Source of the DNA: Acidobacteriota bacterium
GTDB lineage: Bacteria > Acidobacteriota > Terriglobia > UBA7540
DNA length: 64,000 nucleotides
Direction: 5' to 3'
NCBI GenBank assembly: GCA_902812365.1
Contig: CADDZC010000001.1
Location: 1 to 64,000 of the forward strand
Shown here: positions 37,846 through 47,456 of the stretch, piece after piece
Layout of the letters: each line of letters starts with the position of its first letter
Position numbering within the stretch: position 1 is the stretch's first letter
Notes under the pieces: model-generated
Told to the model about the DNA's origin: nothing
What the model saw: the letters and a program-made list of their open reading frames with translations, nothing else
Databases searched by the model: none
Made by a program: the position numbers and the translations under genes

Positions 37846-40800
37846 ATGAAAAGAGCGGTATGGCTGGTACTGCCGATGCTCTGCTGCCTGGGAGTGTCTG
37901 TGTGGGCCCAGGACACAGCGAACATTGTCGGCACGGTTATGGACAGCACGGGAGCGGCGATCCCGGGCGCCAAAGTGACGGTGGAAAACCCCCAAAAAGG
38001 GTTTGTCCGGCACCTGGTGAGCAACGCCGCTGGCGAATATGCCATATCGGCGATACCGATCGGGAACTACATTGTGACCGCCGAGGCGCCGGGTTTTCAG
38101 AAGCTGGTGCGGTCGGGGATCACGCTGACGGTGGGCCAGATTCAACGGGTCGATATGAAGCTCAGCGTCGGGCAGGTGACGCAGGAGGTGACAGTTACCG
38201 GGAACGTTCCGCATGTGCAGACCGAGACGGCGGCGATTTCGGACGTCATTACCGGCCAGCAGATTTCCCAGCTCGAGCTGGACGGCCGCAACTTTGTGAC
38301 GCTGGCTCTCTTGGTTCCCGGGGCCTCGCCCGATAACGGTTTGGACACTTCCCACGTCGGCGTGTACGGCAACAACAGTATCTCCTTTAATGGCAGCCGC
38401 ACGCAGTACAACAACTGGGAGATTGACGGCGGCAACAACACCGATGAAGGCTCGGCGGGGACGTTTAATACCTATCCGAACCTGGACACCATCGCCGAGT
38501 TCCGGATTTCGACCTCGAATTATGGCGCTGACATGGGGAAGCATGCTGGAGCGACCATCGAGGTAGCCACCAAGTCCGGCACGCGGGATTTTCACGGCGA
38601 CGCCTTCGAGTTTGTCCGCAACGATATATTCGATTCGAATGACTGGTTTGTGAATCGCCAGATTGCTCCTCCGGGCGGCCACGCCCCCAAGCGGCCGCTG
38701 AAGTGGAATGACTACGGTTACACGCTGGGGGGCCCCGTCTATATTCCCAACCATTACAACACCGACAAATCGAAGACTTTCTTTTACTGGTCGGAGGACT
38801 GGCGGGCTTATCGGGAAGGCCAAGTGGTGTCGAGCGGCGTGCCCAGCCTTCTCGAGCGGAAAGGCGACTTCAGCGAGTGCGACAAGAATTCGCCGAATTA
38901 CAATTCCGTCGTGGCCAGCGGTTGTGTTCTGCCGACGGTCAACGGCGTCACCTACGACAACATCAACCAAATCCCCGGCCTTGACCCGGTGGGCGTCACG
39001 AACGCCACCGACCTGATTAATGGTCTGGTTCCTTTGCCCAACAACGGGCCGAACAACTGGATTCTCTCCTCGAGCACGGCCACCAACTGGCGGCAGGAAC
39101 AGATTCGCGTGGATCAGAACGTGAGCGACAAGACGCAGGTCTTTGTTCGCTACACGCAGGATGCCTGGAACACCCTGGCGGTTCCGTCCCTTTGGTCGTG
39201 GTCGAACTTTGACACCATCAAGACGCCGTTCGACGGGCCCGGCAAGAGCGCCGTGCTCCACATCACCCATAGCTTCAAGCCGAACCTGATGAACGAGTTT
39301 GTGATGGGCTACACCGTCGACCACATCCTGCTCTACAACCAGCCCGGAACGTCGTGCGCCGGCGGCACCTGCCAGATCAACCGGCCGTCGAACTTCCAAA
39401 TGGCTCACTTCTTCCCGGCTAACAACGGCAATCCGCTGCTGCCGGGCATCGTGGTGTGCGGCGGAGGGCCCTGCTTTGCGGAAGATGCCTCGAACCATCC
39501 GTGGTTTAACTCGAACCCGATCATCACCTGGAAAGACAACGTGGGCTACACCACCGGCCGGCACTCCATGAAGTTTGGATTCTTCCTCGAGAAATACCGC
39601 AAGAACGAGCAGTTCGGAGCGGACACCCAGGGATACGCCCAGTTCGCCAACTGGGGCTCCAACACCAGCGGGAACGCCCTGGCGGATATGTTCCTCGGAC
39701 GGCTGACGCAGTACACGGAGGGAACCGAAACCTTTAACGGCGTTCCCGTCGGCGGTTATCCCAAAGGCCACTGGCGGATGACCGACTTCGAACCCTACAT
39801 CCAGGATGATTACAAGGTGAACCAGAAGCTGACTTTGAACGTGGGCTTACGGTTCTACTGGCTGACCCGTATCCATGATGTAACCAGGCCGACCGTGGAT
39901 TCGGGATTTCTGCCCAACCTTTATAACCCCGCCAACGAGGCGCAGTACGACGCCAACGGCAACCTGATCCAGGGGACGGGGCATATCTACACGACCTTCG
40001 GCAACGGCTTGGTGGAGTGCGGCCATAATGGCATCCCCAAGGGTTGCCAGCTCCCCAATACCTGGGGTAACTGGGCTCCACGCTTCGGCTTCGCCTACGA
40101 TCCGTTTGGGACGGGCAAGACCGTAATCCGAGGCGGGTACGGCATCTACTACGAGATGGGCAACGGCAACGAGGCTCAGGCGGAAGGCGGCGAGGGGAAC
40201 CCGCCGGTCGCGCTGAGCCCGTCGAACTTCAATGTGACCGGTTACGAAAGCATCCAGCCCGTCTTTGTTAATGGACAATATGCCGCGCCCCTCGGTCCCA
40301 CCGGCTACACCGCGTGGCCTTACAGTCAAGGGTGGGGCAGCGAGCAGCAGTTCAGCTTCGGCGTCCAGCACGAGTTCGGAGAGAACAATCTATTCAGCCT
40401 GCAGTACGTGGGCATGCTGGGACGGCACTTGGCTCGCGAGCGCAGCTTGACCCAGGTTCCCCTGGGCGAGGGGACGGTGCGCGTGCCGCAGTTGGCCGGC
40501 GATAATTACTGTGACGCCCAGGGCAACTGCGATGTGCAGAACTTCCTGATCCATCAGACGGGTCCGGCGCTTTTCTTCCAGCCGTATCGAGGCTATAGCA
40601 GCATCGGCATGAAGGAAAACACCGCCGTCTCGAGCTACCACGCTTTGCAGGCGGACTGGCGTCACACCTTCGGCCACGGCCTGACGTTCCAGGTTGCCTA
40701 CACCTGGGCTCACAACATCGACGACTCGACCAGCACTTACGCTTCCTCTCCCAATGGTTATGATGACTATCACTTGAGCCGTTGGAAGGCGACGTCGGAC

Positions 40801-41466
40801 CTCAATCGCACCCATGTTCTCACGACCAACTACATCTACGATTTGCCGTTCTTCAAAAACAGTTCCAACAAATTCGCCAAGGGCCTGTTCGGCGGATGGG
40901 AGATCAGCGGTATCTCCAGCTTTTTCTCCGGCGAGCCCATCAACATCGGCTGCGGGGTGAACGGCTACAGCACCGGCATCGGAGGTTCCGTGCGCTGCAA
41001 TTCGGTCGGCCCGCTGAAAATTCAGAAAGGGGTATTTAACGACCCCACTTACGGCCCCACGCCGACGTGGTTCAACGGGTTCGCTTACACCCAGCCTCTG
41101 TATTCGCAGCTTTTCGCCAACGGCGAGCCGGGCATGTTCGGCTATATGGGGCGCAACACCCTGACCGGGCCCGGCCGGAACAACACCGACCTGGCGCTGA
41201 TGAAGAACATTTCGCTGCCGTGGTTCCGGGGTGAACACTCCACCATGCAGTTCCGGTGGGAGACGTTTAACACCTTTAACCACCCGCAGTGGAAGTATGT
41301 CAATGCCGGCTGCGATGGATCGCCCAACGTTGACGGCTCACCCGCCTTCGGCCGCCCGTGCGCCGACATGACGATTGCGGGAACGCGCTTCAACGCCGGC
41401 AATGGTCAGATCAACACCGCCTGGCCGGCGCGCATCATGCAATTGGGGTTGAAGTTCATCTTCTAG
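37846..41466 (+). CDS. Oar-like TonB-dependent receptor
   Basis: 1206 residues. A signal peptide (about 1-22, ending SVWAQD) is followed by a carboxypeptidase-regulatory-like beta-sandwich (about 23-108, GTVMDSTGAAIPGAKVTVEN), a plug domain (about 120-260) and a long outer-membrane beta-barrel ending in the aromatic residue of LGLKFIF. This is the Oar/CarboxypepD_reg TonB receptor design that is heavily expanded in Acidobacteriota. The substrate is unknown; glycans or peptides are usual for related receptors. GGAGGG precedes the ATG. A strong terminator follows, so the gene is a single transcription unit. Confidence 0.92.
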   Translation: MKRAVWLVLPMLCCLGVSVWAQDTANIVGTVMDSTGAAIPGAKVTVENPQKGFVRHLVSNAAGEYAISAIPIGNYIVTAEAPGFQKLVRSGITLTVGQIQRVDMKLSVGQVTQEVTVTGNVPHVQTETAAISDVITGQQISQLELDGRNFVTLALLVPGASPDNGLDTSHVGVYGNNSISFNGSRTQYNNWEIDGGNNTDEGSAGTFNTYPNLDTIAEFRISTSNYGADMGKHAGATIEVATKSGTRDFHGDAFEFVRNDIFDSNDWFVNRQIAPPGGHAPKRPLKWNDYGYTLGGPVYIPNHYNTDKSKTFFYWSEDWRAYREGQVVSSGVPSLLERKGDFSECDKNSPNYNSVVASGCVLPTVNGVTYDNINQIPGLDPVGVTNATDLINGLVPLPNNGPNNWILSSSTATNWRQEQIRVDQNVSDKTQVFVRYTQDAWNTLAVPSLWSWSNFDTIKTPFDGPGKSAVLHITHSFKPNLMNEFVMGYTVDHILLYNQPGTSCAGGTCQINRPSNFQMAHFFPANNGNPLLPGIVVCGGGPCFAEDASNHPWFNSNPIITWKDNVGYTTGRHSMKFGFFLEKYRKNEQFGADTQGYAQFANWGSNTSGNALADMFLGRLTQYTEGTETFNGVPVGGYPKGHWRMTDFEPYIQDDYKVNQKLTLNVGLRFYWLTRIHDVTRPTVDSGFLPNLYNPANEAQYDANGNLIQGTGHIYTTFGNGLVECGHNGIPKGCQLPNTWGNWAPRFGFAYDPFGTGKTVIRGGYGIYYEMGNGNEAQAEGGEGNPPVALSPSNFNVTGYESIQPVFVNGQYAAPLGPTGYTAWPYSQGWGSEQQFSFGVQHEFGENNLFSLQYVGMLGRHLARERSLTQVPLGEGTVRVPQLAGDNYCDAQGNCDVQNFLIHQTGPALFFQPYRGYSSIGMKENTAVSSYHALQADWRHTFGHGLTFQVAYTWAHNIDDSTSTYASSPNGYDDYHLSRWKATSDLNRTHVLTTNYIYDLPFFKNSSNKFAKGLFGGWEISGISSFFSGEPINIGCGVNGYSTGIGGSVRCNSVGPLKIQKGVFNDPTYGPTPTWFNGFAYTQPLYSQLFANGEPGMFGYMGRNTLTGPGRNNTDLALMKNISLPWFRGEHSTMQFRWETFNTFNHPQWKYVNAGCDGSPNVDGSPAFGRPCADMTIAGTRFNAGNGQINTAWPARIMQLGLKFIF

Positions 41467-41493
41467 GCCGCGGGGCCGGCTACCGATCCCAGG

Positions 41494-41538
41494 GCCCTGG
41501 TCATCTGCTCCGGGCAGGCGACCAGGGCTTTTCTTTTT
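41494..41538 (+). terminator. Rho-independent terminator after the TonB receptor gene
   Basis: Perfect 9-bp stem GCCCTGGTC (41494-41502) and GACCAGGGC (41520-41528) with a 17-nt loop, then TTTTCTTTTTC. It closes the receptor transcript 28 nt past its stop. Confidence 0.88.
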
Positions 41539-41625
41539 CGGCCTTGTCAAAAGCGCCGCTTCTGACGATACTGTCCGGTACCGTAATGTCCCGGGCGCCG
41601 AGCGCAACGCGGGCCGTCTCTGTTC

Positions 41626-43533
41626 ATGACCCTCCTGACCCGAAGATGGTTTTTCCTGCCTTCCCTGGCTGGCATGAGGCTGGTATTGACGCTGCTGGCG
41701 GCGATGGGGGCGTTCTCTCGTTCCGGGTTCGGCCAGGATCGGGCCGCGCTCCGCTTGCAGTATGAAGTCCGTATCGCCCGCCCCACCACCCACCTCGCTG
41801 AAGTTGAGATCACCGTGGCGCCCGCTCCGGAGCCTGGCCTTGACTTCGTGATGCCGGCATGGTCTCCCGGGCGCTATGCCATCTACGACTTCGCCAAGAA
41901 CGTACAGGAATTCGAAGCGCGGGGCGCTCAAGGGCAGCCGCTGCCGTGGACGAATACGGACAAGGAAACCTGGCGGGTGTCGACGGCGGGCGCGGGCGGC
42001 GCCTTGCGCGTCCGCTATAAGGTCTTCGCCAACGACCTGAACGGAACTTTTTCGCAGGTGGATGCCTCACACGCGAACCTCAACGGCGCTTCAATCTACA
42101 TGTACGTGGCCGGCCACAAGCACGACCCGCTGACGCTCACCGTGGCGGTTCCGGCGGGATGGAAAGTGATCAGCGGGTTTTCGCTCTCGGCCCGTGATCG
42201 CACTTTTCCGGTCGCCAACTATGACCGGCTGATTGATACCCCGCTCGAGATGACTCCCGACCCGTCGATGGCGTGGTTTTCGGGGGGCGGGAAGACGTTT
42301 CGGGTGGTCGTGCACAGCTACGGGGATGATCCCGAAACGCGGGCGCAACGGGTCAATGAATTGGCGGCTGATCTGAAGAAGATCGTGGACTCCGAAATGG
42401 CGATGATGCCGGCGCCCGACTTTGACCATTACACGTTCCTGCTCCATTTTGAGCCCGACATCAGCGCCGGCGACGGCATGGAGCACCTCAACTCCAGCCA
42501 AATCATCGTTCGCGGCACCTGGGGCGGCGGTGCGCTCCGCGAGGCGCTGGAAGACGCGGCGCACGAGTTTTTTCACGCCTGGAACGTCAAGCGGCTGCGG
42601 CCGGCTGCTCTCGGACCGTTCAATTACACGCGCGAGGCCTATACGCGGTCATTGTGGTTCGCCGAGGGCGTGACGCAGTACTACTCTTACGTCCACATGC
42701 TGCGCTCCGGCCTGTGGGACCGGAGGCAGTTTCTCGATCGCCTGGCGAGCGAGATTCGGCAGCTCGAGGGCGATCCGGGACGCGCGCTGATGTCGGCGGA
42801 AAGCTCGAGCTTCCACGCGTGGTTTTACGACCGGGCGCCGCAGATGCAGGAGACCAATTTCGCCAATACGACGATCTCCTATTACAACAAGGGTGCGCTG
42901 CTGGGCCTGCTGCTCGACCTCGAAATCCGGGCGCGCACGCGCGGCGAAAAATCGCTCGACGACGTCGTGCGCCTGATGTATCGCAACTTCTACCAGTCCG
43001 GCGCCGCCACCTACTACCTGAGCGGCCGCGGGTATCGGGAAAGGGACATCCTGAACGCGCTGAACGCGGTCACGGGCACGGATTTCGAGTCCTTTTTCCG
43101 GCAATACGTCGCCGGCACGGTGCCGTTGCCCTATGATCAGGTTCTGGCCTTGGCCGGATTGCACCTGACGATTGGAACGAGGCCGGGCGAGCCTCCGAGT
43201 CTCGACGCCATCACCCGCCCCGAGGATATGGGTGTTAGAATTGTGGCCGTCCGCCCGGGCGGGGCGGCGGACCGTGCCGGGTTGAGCCGTGACGACTTGC
43301 TGATTGCCGTGGATGAGTTTTCGCTGGCCACCGAGTCGCTGGCGGAACGGCTGCGAATCTATCCCCCCGGCGCGGAGGTTCCCTTCACGGTGCAGCGTCA
43401 CGGGGAACGGGAACGGATCACCGTCCAACTGGATCCGCCCGAGCCGAATGAGTATTCGATCCGGGAATCGCCTCTGGCGACGCCGGAGCAGGTGAGAATC
43501 CGGGAAGGCTGGCTGGGGAGCGGCCAACCCTAA
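41626..43533 (+). CDS. M61 family peptidase (glycyl aminopeptidase type) with PDZ domain
   Basis: 635 residues with an N-terminal export segment. The zinc motif is HEFFH (His313-His317) within AAHEFFHAWNVKRLRP, and the third ligand Glu lies in SLWFAEGVTQYY. The N-terminal beta domain (YEVRIARPTTHLAEVEITV and DFVMPAWSPGRYAIYDFAKNV) and a C-terminal PDZ domain (about 530-610) complete the family layout. M61 enzymes are periplasmic or surface peptidases that remove small N-terminal residues. It lies after the TonB receptor's terminator and is therefore transcribed separately. Confidence 0.92.
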   Translation: MTLLTRRWFFLPSLAGMRLVLTLLAAMGAFSRSGFGQDRAALRLQYEVRIARPTTHLAEVEITVAPAPEPGLDFVMPAWSPGRYAIYDFAKNVQEFEARGAQGQPLPWTNTDKETWRVSTAGAGGALRVRYKVFANDLNGTFSQVDASHANLNGASIYMYVAGHKHDPLTLTVAVPAGWKVISGFSLSARDRTFPVANYDRLIDTPLEMTPDPSMAWFSGGGKTFRVVVHSYGDDPETRAQRVNELAADLKKIVDSEMAMMPAPDFDHYTFLLHFEPDISAGDGMEHLNSSQIIVRGTWGGGALREALEDAAHEFFHAWNVKRLRPAALGPFNYTREAYTRSLWFAEGVTQYYSYVHMLRSGLWDRRQFLDRLASEIRQLEGDPGRALMSAESSSFHAWFYDRAPQMQETNFANTTISYYNKGALLGLLLDLEIRARTRGEKSLDDVVRLMYRNFYQSGAATYYLSGRGYRERDILNALNAVTGTDFESFFRQYVAGTVPLPYDQVLALAGLHLTIGTRPGEPPSLDAITRPEDMGVRIVAVRPGGAADRAGLSRDDLLIAVDEFSLATESLAERLRIYPPGAEVPFTVQRHGERERITVQLDPPEPNEYSIRESPLATPEQVRIREGWLGSGQP

Positions 43534-43653
43534 GCGGGCAGGCGGGCTGAGCCGCGATCCCCCGGGGCGCGGCCGGCTGGGCTTTGCCACTGAAAGCGGT
43601 GTCGGGCGGTTTTGGGGCAGCGATCGCGGCGGATAGAGCCGCTCGGAGGAACA

Positions 43654-44934
43654 ATGAAACTCTGGCAACGTTGGACGCGTCTGATCGCGGCTTTCGTAGG
43701 GCTGGTCGTGGCCGGGCAGGGTGCGCGGGTGTGCGGGCAAGCCCCCAGCCGCTTCTATTTGAAGAACGGCGACCGGGTGGTGTTTTACGGAGACAGCATC
43801 ACGGACCAGCGGCTCTACACAACGTTTGTGGAAGACTATGTCGTCACCCGCTTTCCCGACCTCAACGTCACCTTTGTGCACTCGGGCTGGGGCGGCGATC
43901 GGGTGACGGGAGGCGGAGGCGGGCCGATCGACGTGCGGTTGCGCCGCGACGTGATCGCCTACAAGCCGACGGTGATGACCATCATGCTGGGCATGAACGA
44001 CGCCGGTTACCGGGCCTTCGACCGAGCCCTGTTCGACACCTATTCCCAAGGGTACGAGCACATTCTCGATACGGTACGCAGCGCGCTGCCGGGGATTCGC
44101 CTCACGCTCATCCAGCCGTCGCCATACGACGATGTGACTCGGCCGCCAAACTTCGAGGGCGGCTATAACGCCGTCCTGATTCGTTACGGTGAATGGGTCA
44201 AGGAGCTCGGTGAGCGCGGGCATCTGCTGGTGGTGGACATGAATTCGCCGCTCGTTCGGACGCTCGAGTGCGCCGAAAAGAGCGATCCCGACGGCGCCAA
44301 GCAGATCCTGCCCGATCGCGTTCATCCGCGTGCCGGCGGCCACTTGGTCATGGCGGAGGCCTTGCTGAAGGGTTGGGAGGCGCCGGCGCTGGTCAGCTGG
44401 GTGGCCATGGACGCGGCCGGGCCCCGCCTGGTGAGCGCTCAGAACACCCGCGTCAGCGACCTTCAGGCGGACGATCAAGGATGGAGTTGGACCCAGAGCG
44501 ACCGCGCCCTGCCCATGCCCCTTGACATGGCGGATCCGACGGTCAAGCTGGCGCTCCAGTGCTCGGATTTCGTGCAGGCTCTGGACCAGGAAACCCTCAA
44601 AATTACGGGCCTGAAGGGCGAGCGCTACAAGCTTCAGATTGACGGCGAACCGGTGGGCGAATTCACCCGGCAACGACTGGAGGAGGGGGTGAATCTGGCC
44701 ACCTTTTCGACGCCCATGGAGAAGCAGGCGGCCAGCGTCCACGCCCTGACCGTCAAGCATAACGACATCCATTTTGCTTGCTGGCGCAACCTTCAGGTGC
44801 CGCTCGCCGGCGAGCCGTTGCCTCACCTCGGGAGAGCGCTCGACGATCTCGACCGGCTGGAGAACGACGTGATCGAAGAGCGGCGCGGGGCGGCGGCGCC
44901 CAGACCCCACCACTACCAGTTGATAGCGGAGTGA
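43654..44934 (+). CDS. Secreted SGNH/GDSL hydrolase
   Basis: 426 residues with a signal peptide (about 1-29, ending VCGQA). The SGNH blocks are FYGDSITDQR (Ser nucleophile), the Gly block SGWGGDRVTGG, the Asn block MLGMNDAG and the C-terminal DRVHPRAGGH (Asp-His). The C-terminal 150 residues are not part of the hydrolase core. It is probably a carbohydrate or lipid esterase acting outside the cytoplasm. GGAGGA precedes the ATG at 43654; a frame open 14 codons upstream lacks a signal. Confidence 0.88.
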   Translation: MKLWQRWTRLIAAFVGLVVAGQGARVCGQAPSRFYLKNGDRVVFYGDSITDQRLYTTFVEDYVVTRFPDLNVTFVHSGWGGDRVTGGGGGPIDVRLRRDVIAYKPTVMTIMLGMNDAGYRAFDRALFDTYSQGYEHILDTVRSALPGIRLTLIQPSPYDDVTRPPNFEGGYNAVLIRYGEWVKELGERGHLLVVDMNSPLVRTLECAEKSDPDGAKQILPDRVHPRAGGHLVMAEALLKGWEAPALVSWVAMDAAGPRLVSAQNTRVSDLQADDQGWSWTQSDRALPMPLDMADPTVKLALQCSDFVQALDQETLKITGLKGERYKLQIDGEPVGEFTRQRLEEGVNLATFSTPMEKQAASVHALTVKHNDIHFACWRNLQVPLAGEPLPHLGRALDDLDRLENDVIEERRGAAAPRPHHYQLIAE

Positions 44935-45036
44935 GGAGCTAGGGGCTCGGCGGCGGGTTCCAGCGGCGAAAAACCCCTTGACCAAAAGCGAATAAAAAGC
45001 GAAACTCGGTCGAGGCCATCACCCTCGGGGGTTCGC

Positions 45037-46032
45037 ATGGAGTCGACTCTCTTCCCGTTGCCTACCCCGACCCGGGCCGGAATCGCCCGCTTGGCGGCGG
45101 CAAGCCCCGCCGTCCGCGAGCGCTCGGACGTCCGCTACTTCGCCCTGGCTTGCCGTTCGGCTTTGAACCGCCAGTCGAGCGGCCGCATGCCCTTTGCCTT
45201 GACCCTCAACCCCTATCGCGGCTGTGAGTTTGGCTGCCACTACTGCTACGCTCGTTACACGCATGAGTTCATGGAAATATGGGACGGCCGCGACTTCGAG
45301 CGCAAGATTTTTGCCAAAGTGAACGCGCCCGAGCTGCTGCGGTCGGAACTGCGCCGGGCCAAAGATAAAGCTCTGCCGATTGCCGTCGGCACCGCCACCG
45401 ACCCGTATCAGCCGGCGGAGAGGCAGTTCGAGGTGATGCGCCGTTTGTTAGGCGTGTTGGCGGAATTCGAGGGCCTGTCCGTTTCGATCACCACGAAGTC
45501 CGTACTGATTCTTCGCGACCTCGAGCTGCTGAGGGCCATCGCCCAGCGGCATGACTTCAGGGTACACGTGACCGTCACGACGACCCATGCGCGGCTCGCC
45601 CGGCGGCTAGAACCCAAGGCTCCACCCCCGGCCAAGCGCCTGGAGGTCGTCGCCAAATTGAGTCGCAGCGGGATTCGGGTGAGCGTCAACGCCATGCCAA
45701 TACTCCCCGGGATTACCGACGACCCCGGCGATCTCGAAAAGCTGGTGCGAGCCGCCGCGGAGGCCGGAGCGGACTCGATTGAAGACCGCCTCCTCTTCCT
45801 CAAGCCTTCGGCCATGAAATGCTTCCTGCCGTTCCTGGAGGAGGAATTCCCGCAGCTCGTTGCCCGTTACCGCCGGCTCTACGCCGGCTCGCCCTATCTT
45901 TTTGGTGAGTACCCGAGGCGGGTGAAACGACTGATGGACGTGCTGCGCGCCCGCTACGGGCTCAGTGAGAAAGGCCGCGGGCCCGCCCGAGTCTTTCCTT
46001 CGCGGCAGCTCAGTCTGGGGCTGAAGGTGTGA
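45037..46032 (+). CDS. Radical SAM protein, spore-photoproduct-lyase-like family
   Basis: 331 residues. The iron-sulfur motif is CEFGCHYC (Cys63, Cys67, Cys70), a CxxxCxxC site that binds SAM. AVGTATDPYQPAERQF and LRDLELLRAI match the SplB/Rv2578c subgroup of radical SAM proteins, many of which have no known substrate. The C-terminus carries no extra cysteines. No neighbours point to a pathway. Confidence 0.88.
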   Translation: MESTLFPLPTPTRAGIARLAAASPAVRERSDVRYFALACRSALNRQSSGRMPFALTLNPYRGCEFGCHYCYARYTHEFMEIWDGRDFERKIFAKVNAPELLRSELRRAKDKALPIAVGTATDPYQPAERQFEVMRRLLGVLAEFEGLSVSITTKSVLILRDLELLRAIAQRHDFRVHVTVTTTHARLARRLEPKAPPPAKRLEVVAKLSRSGIRVSVNAMPILPGITDDPGDLEKLVRAAAEAGADSIEDRLLFLKPSAMKCFLPFLEEEFPQLVARYRRLYAGSPYLFGEYPRRVKRLMDVLRARYGLSEKGRGPARVFPSRQLSLGLKV

Positions 46033-46107
46033 AGCCGGGCGCAGCCGACGGCTGGGCCGGCGGGTGCTGGCGGATGGCTTTACCGGGGCTCGGCCGCGGG
46101 CGCGGCT

Positions 46108-47409
46108 TCATTCCGCCACCTGATTGAGCGTGGCGAAGAATTCAGGGAATGAAATATTGACGCAGCGGCTGCCGTGTAGGATCGAGCTGCCGTCGGCTAC
46201 GAGGCCGGCGACCGCGAACGCCATGGCGATGCGGTGGTCGCCGTAACTGTCAAGCTCCGCGCCGCGCAAGGGCTGGCGACCGGGTACGATCAAGCCGTCC
46301 TCGAGTTCCTCGACCTGTGCTCCCATGCGGCGCAGATTTTGCGCCACGGTTTTGATGCGATCGCTTTCTTTGACGCGCAACTCCGCCGCGCCGCGAAACG
46401 CGAGGCCGCGCTCCGCTTGGGTGCCGAGTACCGCCAGCACGGGCAGCTCGTCAATGAGCCGAGGGATCAGTTCAACCGGTAGATCGCCGCCTTGCAGCCG
46501 GCTCGATTGTACGTGCAAGTCACCCACCAGCTCGCCGCTGATCGTCTGCACGTTGAGGACGTTGATCTGACCGCCCATCGACGCCAGCACATCTAAAATC
46601 GCGGTCCGGGTGGGATTGAGGCCCACGTTTTGGATCACGAGGTTCGAATCGGGGACTAGCAGGCCGGCAACGATGAAGAAGGCCGCCGAAGAAATGTCGC
46701 CCGGTGTGTAAAGCGCCTTCGCCGCGGGTTGGGCGGGGCCGCGCACCGTGACCGTCCGGCGCCGGCGCTCGACGTCTACGCCCATCTGTTCGAGCGCAAT
46801 TTCGGTGTGATCGCGCGTCGCCAGCGGCTCGCGGATCTCGGTGACGCCTTCCGCAAACAGTCCTGCCAGCAGGATTGCCGACTTCACTTGGGCGCTGGCA
46901 ATCGGCATCTCATAGCAGATAGGTTTGAGCTGGCCACCCTGGATGTCCAGCGGGGGCAGGCCGCCATCCGCCGAGGAGATCCTGGCGCCCATCTGAGTGA
47001 GGGGGTCGATAATGCGCTTCATGGGCCGGCGGGAAAGGGAAGCGTCGCCGGTAAGGATGGAACGGAAGGGCTGGCCGGCGAGAATGCCCGAGAGCAGCCG
47101 CATGGTTGAGCCGGAATTTCCGGCGTCGAGCGCGGTGGGCGAAGCCCGCAAGCCTCGCGGACCAACTCCCTGAATCGTGACCCGATCCGGACGTCGTTCG
47201 ATGGGGACTCCCAGTTTTGCCAGGCAGTCGAGCGTGCTTTGGCAGTCGGCGCTCGAGGCAAAGTTATGGATCTCAGTCGTGCCTTCGGCGATGGCTCCCA
47301 GGAGGGCATAACGGTGGGAGATGGACTTGTCTCCCGGCATGCGGATGGAGCCCGCCAGACCCTTGGCCGGCCGTATGAGCTGAGTGTCGGGCAATGGCTG
47401 CTGTGCCAT
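46108..47409 (-). CDS. aroA: 3-phosphoshikimate 1-carboxyvinyltransferase
   Basis: 433 residues. EPSP synthase joins phosphoenolpyruvate to shikimate-3-phosphate in aromatic amino acid synthesis. PGDKSISHRY near the N-terminus, LDAGNSGSTMRLLSG, GDASLSRRPM, RVKESDRI and GDHRIAMAFAVAG are intact. Length and order are normal. The glyphosate-relevant loop reads NSGSTMRLL, so insensitivity cannot be judged by eye. Next upstream, on the same strand, is the candidate selenoprotein gene. Confidence 0.96.
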   Translation of the reverse strand: MAQQPLPDTQLIRPAKGLAGSIRMPGDKSISHRYALLGAIAEGTTEIHNFASSADCQSTLDCLAKLGVPIERRPDRVTIQGVGPRGLRASPTALDAGNSGSTMRLLSGILAGQPFRSILTGDASLSRRPMKRIIDPLTQMGARISSADGGLPPLDIQGGQLKPICYEMPIASAQVKSAILLAGLFAEGVTEIREPLATRDHTEIALEQMGVDVERRRRTVTVRGPAQPAAKALYTPGDISSAAFFIVAGLLVPDSNLVIQNVGLNPTRTAILDVLASMGGQINVLNVQTISGELVGDLHVQSSRLQGGDLPVELIPRLIDELPVLAVLGTQAERGLAFRGAAELRVKESDRIKTVAQNLRRMGAQVEELEDGLIVPGRQPLRGAELDSYGDHRIAMAFAVAGLVADGSSILHGSRCVNISFPEFFATLNQVAE

Positions 47410-47456
47410 AAAAAACCGCTAGCTTCCGGGAGTGCCCGGGGCCGCCCGAGCCGCGG